The notes beneath the pieces are model-generated. The model saw only the letters and a list, made by a program, of their open reading frames with translations, was not told the origin of the DNA and did no database searches. Source: Chara braunii (taxonomy: Eukaryota; Streptophyta; Charophyceae; Charales; Characeae). Taken from it: DNA of 37,099 bases. The DNA lies in NCBI GenBank assembly GCA_003427395.1, contig BFEA01000824.1, positions 155,559-192,657 on the forward strand, given 5' to 3'. Below, in pieces: positions 1 through 9,162 of the stretch. The position numbers and the translations under genes were made by a program. The first letter of the stretch is position 1. Each line of letters opens with the position of its first letter.

Positions 1-62
<62 letters not shown>
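1..62. repeat. (GA)n microsatellite
   Basis: About 31 uninterrupted AG units at the window edge, so the true length is unknown. It adjoins the LTR-A fragment at 63-410. In the related LTR at 8185-8530 the same place holds only a short gagagagagag run, so the tract probably expanded from a seed inside the LTR. Confidence 0.97.
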
Positions 63-66
<4 letters not shown>

Positions 67-410
67 GTGAATTTGGGACTTGACGACACTTGGATTCAGA
101 CTCGACATTCGGAGTGAGACATTGGAGGAGGGATTATTTCGTACCTGTAACGAAGACTTGGTGTTGACGACATTCCCATCTTCCCCTCTTCTTCGTCGAA
201 TCCCCCTCCTCTTCGTCTGTGTATGTTTGGGACCGGCGCATTCTTCCTATGTGAGCGCCAGGTCCCTTCACACCATACGATGATGATGACGTATGTTTGG
301 TCTGCATTGCGACATTGACTGATCGGATCATTGGTATATTAGCCTTCCGCTGCGCTATCCTGTACTATGTGAGAGAGGTCGGTTCTTGTTCTGGTCTGTA
401 CCGTTACGGT
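63..410 (+). repeat. LTR family A fragment
   Basis: Clearly but imperfectly similar to 8190-8530. Shared blocks include gaagacttggtgttgacgac, the attcccatct / cctcctcttcgtctgtgtatgt stretch, the gcgccagg..ccttcacac block and the tgtatgtttggtctgc block. The copy at 8190 leads into an LTR end with a tRNA primer site, so this piece is inferred to be an old, truncated LTR of the same family. Similarity stops near 410, where LINE-like sequence begins. No terminal bases or target duplication are visible. Confidence 0.7.
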
Positions 411-429
411 ATGCGACACATAAACAGCA

Positions 430-1757
430 AGGGTCAGATACCCTGGCGGTGTTTACCTCTTTCCCAATTACCCCCTCCACGCAACGTCTCCCATCTATCC
501 TGAATAAGGAGGTGGAAAGAACAGTCCTAAACCCTTTTGTACTCCGAAAAGTAAGAGTGTTGGGTTCATGGCCAAAAACAATCTTCAGAATAGATACGAT
601 GATTCAAGACTTGGAATTTGATCCAGCAGAGTGGGCTTGGACACCAGACAGAAGCAGAAATCTCAAAACGAATGTTCCCATCCAGGAATACACAGTCAAT
701 CTGGGACACAACTTAGTCCTCAAAACAAAGGATCCCGATTCCCGACCCAACGATCAAGAACAGGTCAGGATGCTAGTCAGATCCCGCAAATACCATGGGA
801 AAAATTCAAGTCAATCCGACCGGTAAAAATCAGAAGCCTCCAATGGCTCACCTCATAGGTGGCTCTACCGGTTAACCAGTGGATGCATATCAGATGAAGT
901 AAGACCGACCCTAACAACTCAGATTTATGTGCGGTATGTTCAGAAAATGAACCAGAAGATATGCTACATTGCCTGATAAGCTGTAGAGAGGCGATGTAAT
1001 ATTGGCCGAGGGCCTCGGATCTCTGGGATTCCCTCTTCTCGACTCCTCTTCCAGAACACCCCATCCATCTCCTTCTATGGACTAACGTCCCAGCTCTATT
1101 CCACAAGACACAGAAAAATTGTGGTTCGGAATGATCAGAAAGGTAACGCTGTGGTCCATCTGGAAGGAAAGGTGCTGCAGAACCATTGAGGGACTCTCAA
1201 CTTCAAGGGAGAAGGTATGGGCGGAGACAAAGACCTTGATTCAGGCAGAGATTCGCTGTAAGCGGCATAAGACGAGACACTCCATGCCAGATGACGAAGA
1301 GCAATAGAGAAGCATCAAGGCAAAATTCACTATGGTCTGGCTCGCAAAGTAGCAGAGATAAATACAGTGGAAAGACAGAAGAAGGGTGCATAAGGCAGAG
1401 ATCCCAGCCAGCAGATGGACAAGATCCATCACAGGCCGCGTAATATTGAAGAGCAATTCTGAGATTGCATCTTCCATAGCTTCTTTTACCTTTCTTGCTC
1501 TTTATCATTTATCTGACAGGTTCGTGCAGTGGACCTGAGAGGAAACTTTAAGGTGGAAGTAAGGCAAGCTGACAGTCAGTCCTCCACGATGCTGGAGTAA
1601 TCAATGATGGTCAGGGTTCTTTCGGCCAGATGGAAGGAAGCATGGGTGTGTTTCCTGATGTATTATTTTATTCCGACTTGCCGGTGGAATAGGAACTGGA
1701 CTGATGCTCCCCAGAATGGAAATGGAGCCAGGGCCATAAGGACCTGTTTTATGGGGA
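430..1757 (+). pseudogene. Degenerate LINE ORF2 3' part with zf-RVT motif
   Basis: The reading frames here are broken by stops and shifts but look like the C-terminal part of a non-LTR retrotransposon polyprotein. The clearest sign is CAVCSENEPEDMLHCLISC at 928-983. This is the CX2C...HX4C pattern of the zinc-binding region found after the reverse transcriptase in plant LINEs (zf-RVT type). It is preceded by a W-rich stretch (QWLTS, WLYRLTSG) and followed by YWPRASDLWDSL and LLWTNVPALF, the usual hydrophobic tail. No RT catalytic motif lies in the window, so only the 3' third is present. The segment ends near an A-rich stretch at 1757-1780, which could be its tail or the tail of the SINE on the other strand. 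Confidence 0.55.
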
Positions 1758-2360
1758 GGAAAAAACAAACAAACAAAAAAAAAGAAGCAAAGGGGTATCC
1801 CCTAACCTTTGCATATCGATCCAATTCCTGGCCAGATTCGAACTCGTGACCTGTTTGTAAATAGCCACATGTGTGTACCACTCAGCTACAGTATGCATAT
1901 TTTCTTTGGAGTCTCTCTGTTTCCACTCTGTTGTCTTTTTTGGTCCTAGATGTTGTTCTTCAAAGTCCATTACCATGTTTATCTATGCGTCATATTGGTC
2001 CGATTCCTGCCTGATTCGAGTTCGTGACATGTTTGTTAATAATTACATGCATGTACCACTCAGCTAGAATATACATGTTATCATTGGAGTCTGTCTGTTT
2101 TGGCTATGCGGTCTTTTGGTCCTTTTTTTTTGTTTTTTTGGGTCCTAAGAAGTAGTCCTTTATAGTCTAGTACCATGTTTGTCTATGCGACACGCATTTT
2201 CTTGTCCGGTCCTATCACGCCCTCAAAGTCTGCCTTCTTCGCCCGGATACGACACCCCATCGTCGTAGCGACTCTATTTGGACCAGAACATGGTTTGGTG
2301 ATGAGGCATCATGTTTGGGGGAAGACCGTAGTACCCTGTTTGTCTATGCGTCCTTTCTCT
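1758..2360 (-). mobile_element. Tandem tRNA-derived SINE-like units
   Basis: Read on the minus strand, two units carry Pol III promoter boxes. In unit 1 the A box TAGCTGAGTGG is at 1888-1878 and a B box AGTTCGAATCT at 1844-1834. In unit 2 the same A box is at 2066-2056 and a weaker B box AACTCGAATCA at 2022-2012. Box spacing is 44 nt in both. The sequence between the heads is also shared (catggta, ccaaaa, agactccaa), so whole units of about 180-200 bp are repeated. A third, more diverged unit is suggested by a tgtttgtctatgcgtc boundary near 2337-2352, matching those at 1975 and 2175. Unit 1 ends on the minus strand in a T-rich tail with TTTG steps (1780-1758). Clover-leaf pairing is poor, so these are SINE heads or tRNA relics, not working tRNA genes. 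Confidence 0.6.
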
Positions 2361-2655
2361 TCTGCGTCTATGCTGCTCTGTAGTTGATTTCAATAACTCT
2401 TATTCATATTTCAGACTTTGAAAAATCTGAATTTGATCTATATATAACATTGCACCGCGGCATAAAGAACATCAAACGAAACCTTGCAATTGAGATTGAA
2501 TCATTGACGTTCTTTGAACTATATATCTTGTTTGTTTCAGCACTTCCATTAAGTTTTGCAATATATATTTATTTGCAATGGAAGTGACTGAGTTTTGTAA
2601 GGAAGGCCAGCTGGATCTTTGCTTCTGCTTGTTAACGGGGAAAGAAAGAAAGCAT
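2361..2655. other. Non-coding spacer
   Basis: AT-leaning sequence between the SINE-like units and the CA tract. I see no reading frame, RNA motif or repeat that I can name. Confidence 0.5.
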
Positions 2656-2735
<80 letters not shown>

Positions 2736-2736
2736 N

Positions 2737-2782
<46 letters not shown>

Positions 2783-2880
2783 CATGCACGCACGCACGCA
2801 CGCACACACACACACGTGCGCATGCACACGCACGCGCGCGCGCACACACACACACACGCGCGCGCGCGCGCGCACACACA
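2656..2880. repeat. (CA)n compound microsatellite
   Basis: About 125 nt of pure CA with one ambiguous base at 2736, followed by mixed CATG, CACG, GCGC and CA runs to 2880. Every long frame across it (poly His-Thr or Cys-Val) is an artefact of the repeat. Confidence 0.97.
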
Positions 2881-3340
2881 AACAAACAGGGCGTTATGGT
2901 CCCGGCTTTGTTCTATTCTGGGAAGTTTCCGTCCGGCTCCTTTCCCACCACGGAGTCCCAAATGGTACAAACTTGCAACAGCATACACTGGATTATACCC
3001 ACACTTCCTTCCATTGGGGCCGAAGAAACCCCTCACGGCATTGATCTTTTCATAAACGAAGGAGGATTGATGACTACGAGGAGACACCACACATCCGGCC
3101 AGATGACCTGGATACCAGATCGTTGTGGATGATCTGGAAAATGCTATGTGGTATGCCCGGATTCAAGATCTGACAAGAGGATGGCGTTGCACACCCCTGT
3201 GGCGACCCAAACGCCAGGAGATGGGGTTATTTCAAGCAGTTTTGTGTTTCCCGTCCATCCAGGGGTTGTAATTTGCCGATAACCCCTGGTATAACTCCTG
3301 GATGGCAGACAACGATTCAGACGTGTTACTTGTCGAAAAG
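2881..3340. other. Non-coding region with one nested hairpin
   Basis: No gene recognised. A frame runs through 2881-3130 but resembles no family I know. At 3256-3304 there is a two-tier inverted repeat: CATCCAGG (3256-3263) pairs with CCTGGATG (3297-3304), and CCAGGGGTT (3259-3267) with AACCCCTGG (3281-3289). The two tiers overlap and are therefore alternatives. Confidence 0.45.
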
Positions 3341-3399
3341 TTTTTTTTTTTTTTTTTGGGACCAGTTCTCAATTCATGTGTCATCCTTGCCCAGAGGCC

Positions 3400-3431
<32 letters not shown>

Positions 3432-3450
3432 ACAGATGTCCCGAAGCACA
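3341..3450 (-). pseudogene. U6: U6 snRNA retropseudogene with A-tail
   Basis: On the minus strand, 3450-3358 reads as nearly complete U6 spliceosomal RNA. It has the 5' hairpin ending CTTCGGGACAT, then AAAATTGGAACGATACAGAG containing the ACAGAG box that pairs with the 5' splice site. This is followed by the AGATTAGCATGGCC region that pairs with U4, GCAAGGATGACAC, and the 3' part ending TGGTCC. A real U6 gene ends in a T run (Pol III stop). Here the copy is followed by 17 A on its own strand (3357-3341), and no plant upstream element (TCCCACATCG type) or TATA box is visible in the 100 nt before it. This suggests a reverse-transcribed U6 copy inserted by LINE machinery. It also differs from standard U6 at the extreme 5' end and near the 3' end. 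Confidence 0.9.
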
Positions 3451-3748
3451 ATCATCTTCTTTGTTTTGAAATTTTTTGAATGTTTGGATTTTTAGTATTT
3501 TTTGATTTTTTTCCCTTTTCGTAAACATTGAGAATGGAAAGAGAATGAACTTCTTTTCTGATTTGCCAGATCACCATGTGGACAACGTGCGTCATCCACA
3601 TTGCTAAGAAAAAACAAAAAGCATCTGGAGACGCAGTCATAAAGACATGCAAAGAATCCAAAGGGTATGACTGAGGAGAAGACAAGATGAGAGCACCCAA
3701 CTGCCGCTTGCATCCAAACTCCAAATGACCCAATGAACAGCTTCATAG

Positions 3749-3830
<82 letters not shown>

Positions 3831-4158
3831 GTGGCATCCTTACCATGTCGGGGTTGCCCCTGTTGTATGGTGCGCACACTTCACAACAAGAGAAGAAGAA
3901 GAAGAAGAAGAAGAAGAGAGGACAACAAGTGTAGGGGAGAAGGAGAGGGATGTGGAGGAGGAGGAAGATGGGGGTTGAAATGACAGATGGCGTCGAAGAC
4001 CAGATGAACCCGGATTTTCATGGCCAGCCGATATCCGGCTGTGCCGCCTGGAATGTCTGTGTCAAATGAGTTGGTGTGTGCACTCGTCACCATCTACTTA
4101 TCTCATGTGCTGCGCTCCTGGCTATTTGGATATGCATCATCGTGCTTAAAACTGTCAG
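3451..4158 (+). other. Probable intron of the quinolinate synthase gene (3' part)
   Basis: Non-coding DNA that ends in a good 3' splice site, aaaactgtcag at 4148-4158, immediately before the NadA exon. It holds a (CT)n tract at 3752-3828 and (GAA)n runs near 3888-3916. No earlier NadA exon, and no SufE-like domain exon, was recognised upstream, so the intron may reach across the repeats to the window edge. Confidence 0.55.
3752..3829. repeat. (CT)n microsatellite
   Basis: About 38 CT units, uninterrupted. The Ser-Leu and Glu-Arg frames through it are repeat artefacts. Confidence 0.97.
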
Positions 4159-4737
4159 GATGGGGCTTGCATTGTACACGATATATTTGGGAGTGAGGTG
4201 GTCAAGCGCGTCAAGGCAGGCTACAGTGATGCGTATCAGGCCGCACACTTTGAGGTACCAGGCGAGATGTTTGCAATGGCCATGGAAGCCAAACGTCGTC
4301 AGATGGGGGTGGTCGGATCGACGTCCAATATTCTGTCTTTCATTACAGATAAGACTCGAGAGGCCATCGCTCAAGGGCATGATCAGCGCCTTCAATTCGT
4401 CCTCGGGACAGAATCGGGCATGATAACGTCAATTGTCGGCAAAGTGCGAGAGATCTTGAAAAAGAACATGAACGCTGGCGGTGCAAGGGGACCTATGGTG
4501 GATGTGGAGATTGTCTTTCCCGTTTCCTCAGACGCCATAACTGCATCTTCCGAAGTTAGCGGCGGAAATCTTTCATCACTGTCATCGTCAGCACCTGGAG
4601 GCCAGGGGCTGGAAGAGCTGAAGGTGGCAGTACGGCCTGCAAGTGGGGTCATTGGAGAGCTGGGTGTTGTGCCAGGGGTACAAGGTGGAGAGGGGTGCTC
4701 CATTTCAGGAGGCTGTGCTTCCTGTCCATACATGAAG
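4159..4737 (+). CDS. Quinolinate synthase (NadA), internal exon
   Basis: A 193-codon exon, open throughout, encoding the middle-to-late part of quinolinate synthase. The enzyme condenses iminoaspartate with dihydroxyacetone phosphate to quinolinate for NAD synthesis and is plastid-located in plants. It starts DGACIVHDIFGSEVV, continues with HFEVPGEMFAMAMEAKRRQ, GVVGSTSNIL, LQFVLGTESGM and VVPGVQGGEGCSI, and ends GGCASCPYMK. The cysteines at the end include a [4Fe-4S] ligand; GTESGM and EVPGEM are family signatures. A Ser/Gly-rich insert lies before VVPGV. Limits are set by the acceptor ctgtcag|GA and the donor AAG|GTCAGT, both in phase 0. The N-terminal part (SufE-like in plants) and the last exon are not seen in the window. 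It is the only sequence here that looks like maintained host coding DNA. Confidence 0.92.
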
Positions 4738-4805
4738 GTCAGTAAAAGAGTGTGGTTGGTCATAGGATTCTTGCTTTTTCTTTTTTTTGAATTTCCCCCC
4801 CCTTT
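4738..4805 (+). other. Start of NadA intron
   Basis: Begins GTCAGT, a good 5' splice site, and continues T- and C-rich until the solo LTR at 4806. The exon for the C-terminal NadA segment was not found further on, so the intron may be several kb long and filled with repeats. Confidence 0.7.
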
Positions 4806-5906
4806 TGCAAGGAATATGAGTGAGAGTGATAGACAGAAAACCAAGTTGCAAAATCACGCAGAAGTCCAGATAGTCATGTACCAAGCAGAGAGCATAAATG
4901 CACCAAGATTCCATCCACATAAGAGCGATACAACGAACTCGTGAGCCGATGTCCAAGCCCTCAGGGCACACCAACGCAGTATCCAATGTCACTCCTACTG
5001 TATGACGTCCAGCGCCCAGCCTACTCTACTCAGCCTATCTATCCTATCTACATTCGTGCAACAGGATCACTTCGCCGTCGAAGACCAATGTACATGACGT
5101 CGACACCAATGCCGACCTCCCACATACACCAGGTACGTTATCTCTTCTCCCCTCATCAGACCTTGTCCACCCACTCATGTGCCTCCTTTCCTGAAGACCG
5201 CCCCTGCAGCCCGGCTATGGCCGCTAAGCGCCCCGCTGCCCTGCAGCGCCCTTCACCTCATAGCGCCCGCTTGCGCCCCAGCCGGCATGCGCTAATGCAA
5301 GCACCTGCACAGCAGCACAGCAGCGTGCCCGCATTGCCTGCCTAGGCCAGAATGCCAGCCTCTGGCCGGCCTCCTCCCTATTTGGGAGTAGCTGCCCTGC
5401 TGGGCCGACTGGTCCTGGCCGAGGAAGTTTCCAGTAGCTTTCGGTCGGGCCTCAGTGTCTGCGCCCAGGCCCATTCCTACAGTTAAGGGCCTGGGCCCTC
5501 TTTGGTTGGGCACCTTCAGGTGTTCTCCAGGCTCCAAGTGTTTGCCGTGTTTGCATTGGCCCGCGGGGTAGGTGTGACAACAATGCTGCATTTTAATTGG
5601 CCGGCTGTCACTTCGTGATGTGTCGGCCTCACACTGTGTGTGCCCAGGGCGCAACCACCTGCGTCCTGGGCTCAACTGCTTGACGCAGCTGCTGCTTCTG
5701 GAAGGAGCCAGTGAGAGGCCCAGGTTGCACTTCAACCAACTGGCGTGCTGCAACTGTCTGATACCCACATTGGAAAATGCTGAGATAAGGGCTTCTTGTG
5801 GATATTCAGGCCCGCCTTCACTTAGGGCAGGGACGAGGCTTGCTGGGGGTCACAGTCCAGAACATGTGCATGTTGGCTAGGGCCCCATGAGGACACATTC
5901 CTAACA
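4806..5906 (-). repeat. Solo LTR, family B
   Basis: On the minus strand this 1.1-kb block starts TGTTAGGAATG (5906) and ends CCTTGCA (4806), so it has TG...CA ends. It aligns along its length, in reverse, with 14764-15773 and 29472-30523. Shared blocks include the GTTGCAGCACGCCAGTTGGT stretch near 5740, ACACCAATGCCGACCTCC near 5106 and GTGATTTTGCA near 4840. Similarity stops exactly at the terminal CA, which helps define the LTR end for the whole family. Flanking 4-mers are CTTT (4802-4805) and CTTC (5907-5910), a possible 4-bp target duplication with one change. No internal element sequence lies on either side, so it is a solo LTR sitting 69 bp inside a NadA intron. Confidence 0.85.
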
Positions 5907-6116
5907 CTTCAGATTTTGGAATCGATGTATTGCCAGTGCGCAAGGACGCAAGGAAGCAGATGCATCCCAGTAACAGATGCCAGTCTGGGGCAGGCAAAAG
6001 TCACTATGGAGACAGAAACCAGAATTAGATGTGTGGATAGTTAGCTGTCAAGAGATGTTTATTAAAATAAAAAATAAAAAAGAAGAAGAAGAAGAAGAAG
6101 AAGAAGAAGAAGAAGA
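5907..6116. other. Intron or intergenic spacer with (GAA)n
   Basis: Unique-looking sequence after the solo LTR, ending in an A-rich run and about 12 GAA units at 6080-6116. I found no frame matching the missing C-terminal NadA exon. Confidence 0.5.
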
Positions 6117-8184
6117 TGTGTCTGGAGGGGAGGTCAACTTAAAGCAGGGTTGCCAACCCCCAGGCCCGAACACCCGGGCCCGCATCAGGGATGGGACCAA
6201 CCCTGAAGGCTGGGGACCCTGGGGTTATAAACGTACGGAAAAGAAAAAAAATGGAAGCAGCGGCACCTACCAGCAGATTTTCCAAATGTTTCAGAGTTCG
6301 GGGACATCCTGAACTCCCTTGGGGGTGCAGGTACCTGGGCAAGGGCAGATGCAGTGCGGGGCCGAGCAGGGGATAGGACGTGTGGGGGTCAAGGACCCAC
6401 ACGCCGAAGGAAAAAGACGACCCTCACGTGGAGTTGTAGCATCCCTATGTGGTATCCCTTTCCTTTTTCTGCAGGGGCGGCAGGGGCAGGCCGTGCGGGG
6501 GCAGGGATGGGCTTTCTTTTTTTGGCCCCATGCGTGTCCCAAAATGGTGCGTTTCTTGCCATGGTGTAATGGCCTGACAAACACGGACTGAGACACACCT
6601 GATTTCTGAGTTTTGCTCATGGAATGTATGCCTTACTGAGTTTCCCGCTTGTTGCTGAGTTTTCTAAGCCTGTGTGGGTGCATGCTTGCTGGTCTCCATG
6701 CCTGCCTGAGTGCTTGTCGGCTTGAGTGTGTGTAACCCGCGAGGGCACTTGGTTGTTCGGAAGGCCCGAAGGGCCGGTACTTACTTGTGGCCATAACATT
6801 TTGGGTTGCAGCGGGGAAAACACTCAAGTGGCAGGGAAAGAGGCCCGTGACACTTAGAGCAGTGGAAAACACACAAGTAGCAGGTAGGCCGGTACCACAC
6901 CAAGTAGAGGTAGATGTGTCGGGTACTCGAGGCCAAGCAGAAGAAGGCAAAAGTTGCCATTTTTAGAGGCCCAGTAGGCTAGGTCAAGGCGGGTAGCAGT
7001 CCAACCAGTCTGAGTTTAGGGCCTGTACGGGCAATATCAGAGTCTGCAATGATGTTTTCCTCCGAAAGGGAGGAGGTACCGGTTGCTTGGAGGCCGTGCG
7101 GCCTAGGAAGTCACTTGCCAAGAGGCAAGCAGGCCGCTATATCTCCAGGAGGAGCAAGGTGCTCCTCCTCATTGTCGGTGTGCAAGTTTAGTGACACACT
7201 TGAGCGCTGGCTGGAGCAGCGCTAACTTGGAGCAGCGCTGTTGGGGAAGGAGCATTGACAGGAGGAGGAAGAAGACCAGGACTAGGAAGGGGGAGTGCCG
7301 AGGTGCTTACCTGGCTATGGTGGTTGTCATCTTCATGACCTTGGTGGGTGCTGCAGCAAGAAGGCCCCAGCGGGGGTAGAGCTACACTGTTACATGCTGC
7401 GCCTGCACACGAGGGCCATTTTCCAGGCCCTGCGTCCCTCAGGCTGAAAGCCTGAAATTCAGGCTTAAAGCCTGAAAACCAGGGCCTACAGGCCCCGTGA
7501 CTGTTCATCCCGAAAGCCTGAAAACAGGGGCCTACAGTCCCTGTGTCGTTTCAGACTAAAAATGGCAATAGCCTTTTTAGCCTGAAACGAAGGGCCATTT
7601 TCGGTCATTCATCAGAACGACCGGCCCTGAAACTCAGGCACCGAACCAGGGTTTCGGGAACAGGCTATTCTTAGCCTGTTCCCATGCCAGCCTCAGCAGC
7701 TGCTGCAGCGCCAGCCCCTGGCACACTTCGGCATTGGCAAGAGCAGCCTCCTCGGCCTGGCTCGCCCTTAGGAGGCAGGCCGAGGTAGTACATAGGGACT
7801 TCCCACGCACTTCACGGGCAGGCAGGAGGCAGTAGTAGTCTTCAGGATTCTGCAGCAGCACTCTGGAGGGAGCACTGCAGGAGTAGTAGTAGCGTTAGCC
7901 TTAGTCTTCAGCGCTGAGCGCAGTAGGTAGCTGTAGTCTCCAGCGCTGGGCGCCATAGCTAGGATAGCACTAGAGACAGAGAGATTGGGTGGAGGCCAGA
8001 GGTACTTACCTGCAGCGCCGTTGCTCCAGCTTCGTCTTCGAGGTACCTGCAGCACAGCGCCAACATCACAGGTTAGTATCTGGTTCGTGATAGAGAGAGA
8101 GTTCTTCTTCTTCCTCTTCTCAGTCCACCATCTCCCTCTCACCCTCTCCTTATCTGACTTCACTGCATCTGCAGACTATGCGAG
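6117..8184. other. GC-rich, hairpin-dense non-coding region
   Basis: No gene recognised. From about 7080 to 7690 it is packed with perfect inverted repeats. Examples are AGGAGGAGCA/TGCTCCTCCT at 7147-7169, TCGTTTCAG/CTGAAACGA at 7546-7590 with a nested CTAAAAA/TTTTTAG, and GGGAACAGGCTA/TAGCCTGTTCCC at 7656-7683. Composition and style match the LTR-B sequences and the array at 20938-22245. It runs without a clear break into LTR A, so part of it may be the 5' portion of that LTR. No TG start was fixed. Confidence 0.5.
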
Positions 8185-9149
8185 AAGAGTGAGAGAGAGA
8201 GCTTGGTGACCTTGGATCCAGACTCGACTTTTGGGCTTCAGACATTACGACGAGGGATTATTTGGGACTTGTGACAAAGACTTGGTGTTGACGACATTCC
8301 CATCTCTCCCCCTCTCTTCGTCTGATCCCCTCCTCTTCGTCTGTGTATGTCTGGACCTGGCGCTTTCCTCCTATGTACAGCGCCAGGCTCCTTCACACCT
8401 TGTGATGGATACGATGTATGTTTGGTCTGCGTTCAAACATTGATTGGGCTAGTCATTAGCATTCAAGCATTCTGCTTCGCTATCTGATACTATGTGAATG
8501 AGGTCAGTCCCGGTCAGGTCAGGATTTGTATCTAAGTCTTCCTTGCGCTATTCAGCACCATTTTGTATGTATTAGAATGCACATTGCTTGTTGAGATTCT
8601 ACTTGCACTGCATTGTCCATTCAATCCTTTTCATCACATTGCGGATCCTCGGTTATTATGTGCATCGCCCAAATGGGCATGTAACATACACCACGAAGCT
8701 TCGAGGCAGAGTCAGGCATGGCGGCCTGAGCTAGAACAGCCATAGTTGCTTGAGTTGTCTTCTTCACATCAGGGCAAGGCCCTAGCAGTCCGCCATAGTC
8801 TAGGCCTTCGAGAAGAGGAAGGAGAAGAGTGTCATGGCTATGGTGGACCTCATGTGATACCTGCAGTAGAAGTGGGATTCAAACGTTGATTTTGGTTCAG
8901 CCATTCAACATTGTTATTATTATTTCTTGTTTGAATAAGAGGGGAAGAGATAAGGAGGAGAGTGGTTGGCGAAGAAGAAGAGCATTATCATTGGTCTATG
9001 GTAGTGTACATCATCTTCTTCTTCTTTATTTCTTCTTCTTCTTCCTCTTTCCCTCTTTCTCCTCTCAAGTTCATTCATTTCCTTTTGCAATTGGACGGCA
9101 TTGTACTTTCTGATGAATGTGTACTTCGAAATTGCCCAGGATCATAACA
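8185..9149 (+). repeat. LTR family A, 3' part
   Basis: Shares its first 340 bp with the fragment at 63-410 and ends ...CATAACA at 9149, one base before a consensus primer-binding site. It is therefore the 3' part of a 5' LTR on the plus strand. The segment carries TTC/CTT-rich runs near 9010-9050. The LTR start is not resolved. No second LTR of this family is present downstream, so the element is truncated or continues outside the window. Confidence 0.75.
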
Positions 9150-9150
9150 T

Positions 9151-9162
9151 TGGTATCAGAGC
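9151..9162 (+). other. Primer-binding site, initiator Met tRNA
   Basis: TGGTATCAGAGC is complementary to the 3' end of initiator methionine tRNA and is the commonest primer site of plant LTR retrotransposons. It lies one base after the LTR terminal CA, which fixes both the LTR end and the direction of element A. Confidence 0.93.

Noticed and set aside
2472-3132. His-Thr and Cys-Val-rich proteins over the CA tract
   Set aside because: All frames are open only because the dinucleotide repeat contains no stop codon.
4392-4844. Minus-strand frame across the NadA exon
   Set aside because: Shadow of the plus-strand exon, whose motifs and splice sites are clear.
9111-9137. Second hammerhead core (CTGATGA ... 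GAAA)
   Set aside because: The 11 nt between the two core words cannot form helix II, and helices I and III do not pair.
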